Positions 62,382-64,000 of a DNA stretch of 64,000 nucleotides are shown one piece after another. Positions within the stretch are counted from its first letter, which is position 1. Every line of letters begins with the position of its first letter. Below the pieces are notes generated by a model that did not search any database, had not been told where the DNA came from, and saw nothing but the letters and a program-made list of their open reading frames with translations. The position numbers were made by a program, and so were the translations under genes. Source of the stretch: Mycolicibacterium duvalii (GTDB taxonomy: Bacteria; Actinomycetota; Actinomycetes; Mycobacteriales; Mycobacteriaceae); the NCBI RefSeq assembly GCF_010726645.1, contig NZ_AP022563.1, positions 4,774,001 through 4,838,000 on the forward strand, written 5' to 3'.

Positions 62382-63454
62382 CAACAGATCCGTGGAAGTT
62401 GTTCGCCTAGTTCGCGTTCCATCACGCGTCTGGTACCGAACGCGGTCCTGCCCACCACCATGCCGGGATGCTCGGCCACCACCCGGCCGATGATGGTGGC
62501 ACCGGCGCCCTCGGGGCGAGCACGCATCGCGTCGAGCACCGCCGCACTGTGCGCCGGGTCGACCACCGCCACCATCTTGCCTTCATTGGCCACCTGCAGC
62601 GGGTCCAGACCCAGAAATGAGCACGCCGAGGACACCGTCCCGGGCACCGGGATGCGTGCTTCGTCGAGTTCGATGCCCACTGCTGCCGAACGAGCGATCT
62701 CCACCGCCGCTGCCACCAGGCCGCCCCGGGTGGGGTCGCGCAGCGTGTGCACCGCAGCGGTGTCCGGTACCGCCGCCAGCATCGCAGCTACGAGGTGGTG
62801 CAACGGGGCACTGTCGGTGGTCACCACAGTGCCGAAATCGATGCCCTCGCGCACACTCAGAATGGCGACGCCGTGCTCGCCGATGTTGCCCGAAACGATG
62901 ACGTGATCACCAGGACGGGCCCGCTCCGGGCCGATCTCGACCCCTGCCGGCACCACTCCCACACCGGCGGTGTTGATGAAAAGCTGTTCGGCACCACCCT
63001 TTCCGACCACCTTGGTGTCGCCGGTGACGATGTCGACACCGGCGTCGGCCGCGGCCTTGCCCATCGTCTGGGCGACGGCGCCGAGCACGTCGAGCTCGAG
63101 TCCTTCTTCGAGAATGAACCCGGCCGTGAGACCTATCGGCATGGCCCCGCTGCATGCCAGGTCGTTGATCGTGCCGTGCACGGCCAGGTCGCCGATGTTA
63201 CCGCCCGGGAAGAAAAGCGGTTGCACCACATAGGAATCCGTGGTGAGCGCGATGCGTCCGGCCGGGACGTCCAGCACCGCCGAGTCCCGCGCGGGACGGG
63301 CTCCGGTCCCGAACGCCGGCAGGAACAGGTTCTCGATCAGTTCCTCGGTCAGCACGCCACCGCCACCGTGGCCGAGCACGATACGCCCGGTCTCGCGCAG
63401 CGGCAGCGGGCACACCCAGTCGGCGGGATCGATGGCTACCGGCGGCTCAGGCAT
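62381..63454 (-). CDS. hypE: Hydrogenase maturation protein HypE
   Basis: Dehydrates the carbamoyl group handed over by HypF to a thiocyanate, source of the CN ligands of the active-site iron. It has 357 residues with the AIR-synthase fold: ETGRIVLGHGGGGVLTEELI near the N-terminus and GDHVIVSGNIGEHGVAIL in the middle. The C-terminus ends PRIC; the last Cys carries the cyanide, as in all active HypE. Overlaps hypD by 8 nt at the 5' end and the unknown gene by 1 at the 3' end. Confidence 0.95.
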   Translation of the reverse strand: MPEPPVAIDPADWVCPLPLRETGRIVLGHGGGGVLTEELIENLFLPAFGTGARPARDSAVLDVPAGRIALTTDSYVVQPLFFPGGNIGDLAVHGTINDLACSGAMPIGLTAGFILEEGLELDVLGAVAQTMGKAAADAGVDIVTGDTKVVGKGGAEQLFINTAGVGVVPAGVEIGPERARPGDHVIVSGNIGEHGVAILSVREGIDFGTVVTTDSAPLHHLVAAMLAAVPDTAAVHTLRDPTRGGLVAAAVEIARSAAVGIELDEARIPVPGTVSSACSFLGLDPLQVANEGKMVAVVDPAHSAAVLDAMRARPEGAGATIIGRVVAEHPGMVVGRTAFGTRRVMERELGEQLPRIC

Positions 63455-64000
63455 GGACCGGAGCTTCCAGCCGGCGGAACTGGTAGTAGGCGGCGCAGGC
63501 GCCCTCAGCCGACACCATGGTGGCGCCCAGCGGGGTGCGGGGCGTGCAGGCGGTGCCGAACGCCGGGCACTGGTTGGGTTTGAGCAACCCCTGCAGCACC
63601 TCGCCGGCGTGACACTCCGTGGACTCCGACACCTGCAGATTGCCGACCCCGAACCTCTTCTCGGCGTCGAATTGCGCGTACCGCGGCGATAGCGTCCAGC
63701 CCGACTGCGGAATCATGCCGATCCCGCGCCATTGCCGGTCGGTCACGGCGAACACTTCCGCGAGGGTCCGCTGAGCGACGACGTTGCCCTCGGTGCGCAC
63801 CGCGCGCGGATAGGCATTGCGCAACTCGGGTGTGCCGTCCTCGAGCAGCTCCACCAGTTGACGCACGCCTTCGAGCAGATCCAGCGGCTCGAACCCGGCC
63901 ACCACGATCGGCACACCGAACCGGTCCACCAGCGGTCCGTACTCGGACGTTCCCATGATGGTGCAGACGTGTCCGGCGGCGAGAAAGCCCTCGACCCGGT
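63447..64000 (-). CDS. hypD: Hydrogenase maturation protein HypD (C-terminal part)
   Basis: Fe-S scaffold where the Fe(CN)2CO unit is assembled with HypC. The reading frame is open to the window edge, so the N-terminal half lies beyond 64000. Visible are GFLAAGHVCTIMGTSEYGPL (edge), VVAGFEPLDLLEGV, and the C-terminal Cys-rich segments ECHAGEVLQGLLKPNQCP and FGTACTPRTPLGA, with CAAYY near the end, which hold the [4Fe-4S] ligands. Upstream genes of the operon are outside the window. Confidence 0.93.
   Translation of the reverse strand, partial: RVEGFLAAGHVCTIMGTSEYGPLVDRFGVPIVVAGFEPLDLLEGVRQLVELLEDGTPELRNAYPRAVRTEGNVVAQRTLAEVFAVTDRQWRGIGMIPQSGWTLSPRYAQFDAEKRFGVGNLQVSESTECHAGEVLQGLLKPNQCPAFGTACTPRTPLGATMVSAEGACAAYYQFRRLEAPVHA

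Overview
This is about 64 kb of a high-GC actinobacterial chromosome, almost certainly from an environmental, non-tuberculous mycobacterium (Mycolicibacterium type). The evidence is a near-complete mycolyl-arabinogalactan gene region (glf, glfT2, ubiA, aftB, fbpA, fbpD, fadD32-pks13-accD4, embCAB, aftA, dprE1/dprE2, wzm/wzt/glfT1), an Erp exported repetitive protein, a Bpa proteasome activator and a DUF222/HNH protein. Gene order broadly mirrors M. tuberculosis Rv3816c down to Rv3772. Several blocks differ, and a [NiFe]-hydrogenase cluster that I do not expect at this place in tubercle bacilli closes the window.

Layout. 1-2195: two tandem phospholipid acyltransferases (the first cut by the window edge) and a HAD phosphatase. 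2201-4916: a secreted LGFP-repeat amidase and Erp, both on the minus strand. 5107-11748: galactan and arabinan assembly run glf-glfT2-PAP2 phosphatase-ubiA-aftB. 11988-15614: secreted mycolyltransferase Ag85A, its catalytically altered paralogue MPT51, a DUF732 lipoprotein and the Culp6 cutinase-like protein. 15643-24748: a strong promoter and the mycolic acid condensation operon fadD32-pks13-accD4. 24767-28512: an accessory block with a DUF4331 protein, a small unknown, a PknF-like receptor kinase and an ionotropic-glutamate-receptor-like channel. 28556-42713: on the minus strand, read right to left, gtrA-dprE1-dprE2-aftA-embC-embA-embB, which makes the arabinose donor and polymerises arabinan. 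42735-47349: a variable segment with a DUF222/HNH protein, a small secreted protein, a MocR regulator with a divergent AhpD-like gene, and a PNPOx-fold protein. 47354-50421: bpa-wzt-glfT1-wzm, coupling galactan priming to its export. 50806-56125: a cysteine-desulfurase-like enzyme, a quinone oxidoreductase with a divergent MarR, echA21, a lipoprotein and an aromatic aminotransferase, with tRNA-Ser(TGA). 56209-56420: tRNA-Ser(GCT) and tRNA-Arg(ACG). 56451-64000: a minus-strand group 1h-type [NiFe]-hydrogenase operon (hypD, hypE, unknown, small subunit, large subunit, NifU-like, DUF5947-like, and two very small proteins), the type linked to oxidation of atmospheric H2.

The cell-wall genes form a coherent pathway: DprE1/E2 and UbiA make decaprenyl-phosphoryl-arabinose; Glf makes UDP-Galf; GlfT1 and GlfT2 build galactan, exported by Wzm/Wzt; AftA, EmbA/B/C and AftB add arabinan; FadD32, Pks13 and AccD4 make mycolates; Ag85 proteins transfer them. 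The least explained items are the glutamate-receptor-like channel beside embB, the tiny genes at the end of the hydrogenase operon, and two strong palindromes in divergent intergenic regions. Family names come from recognising protein sequence; no database search was run.
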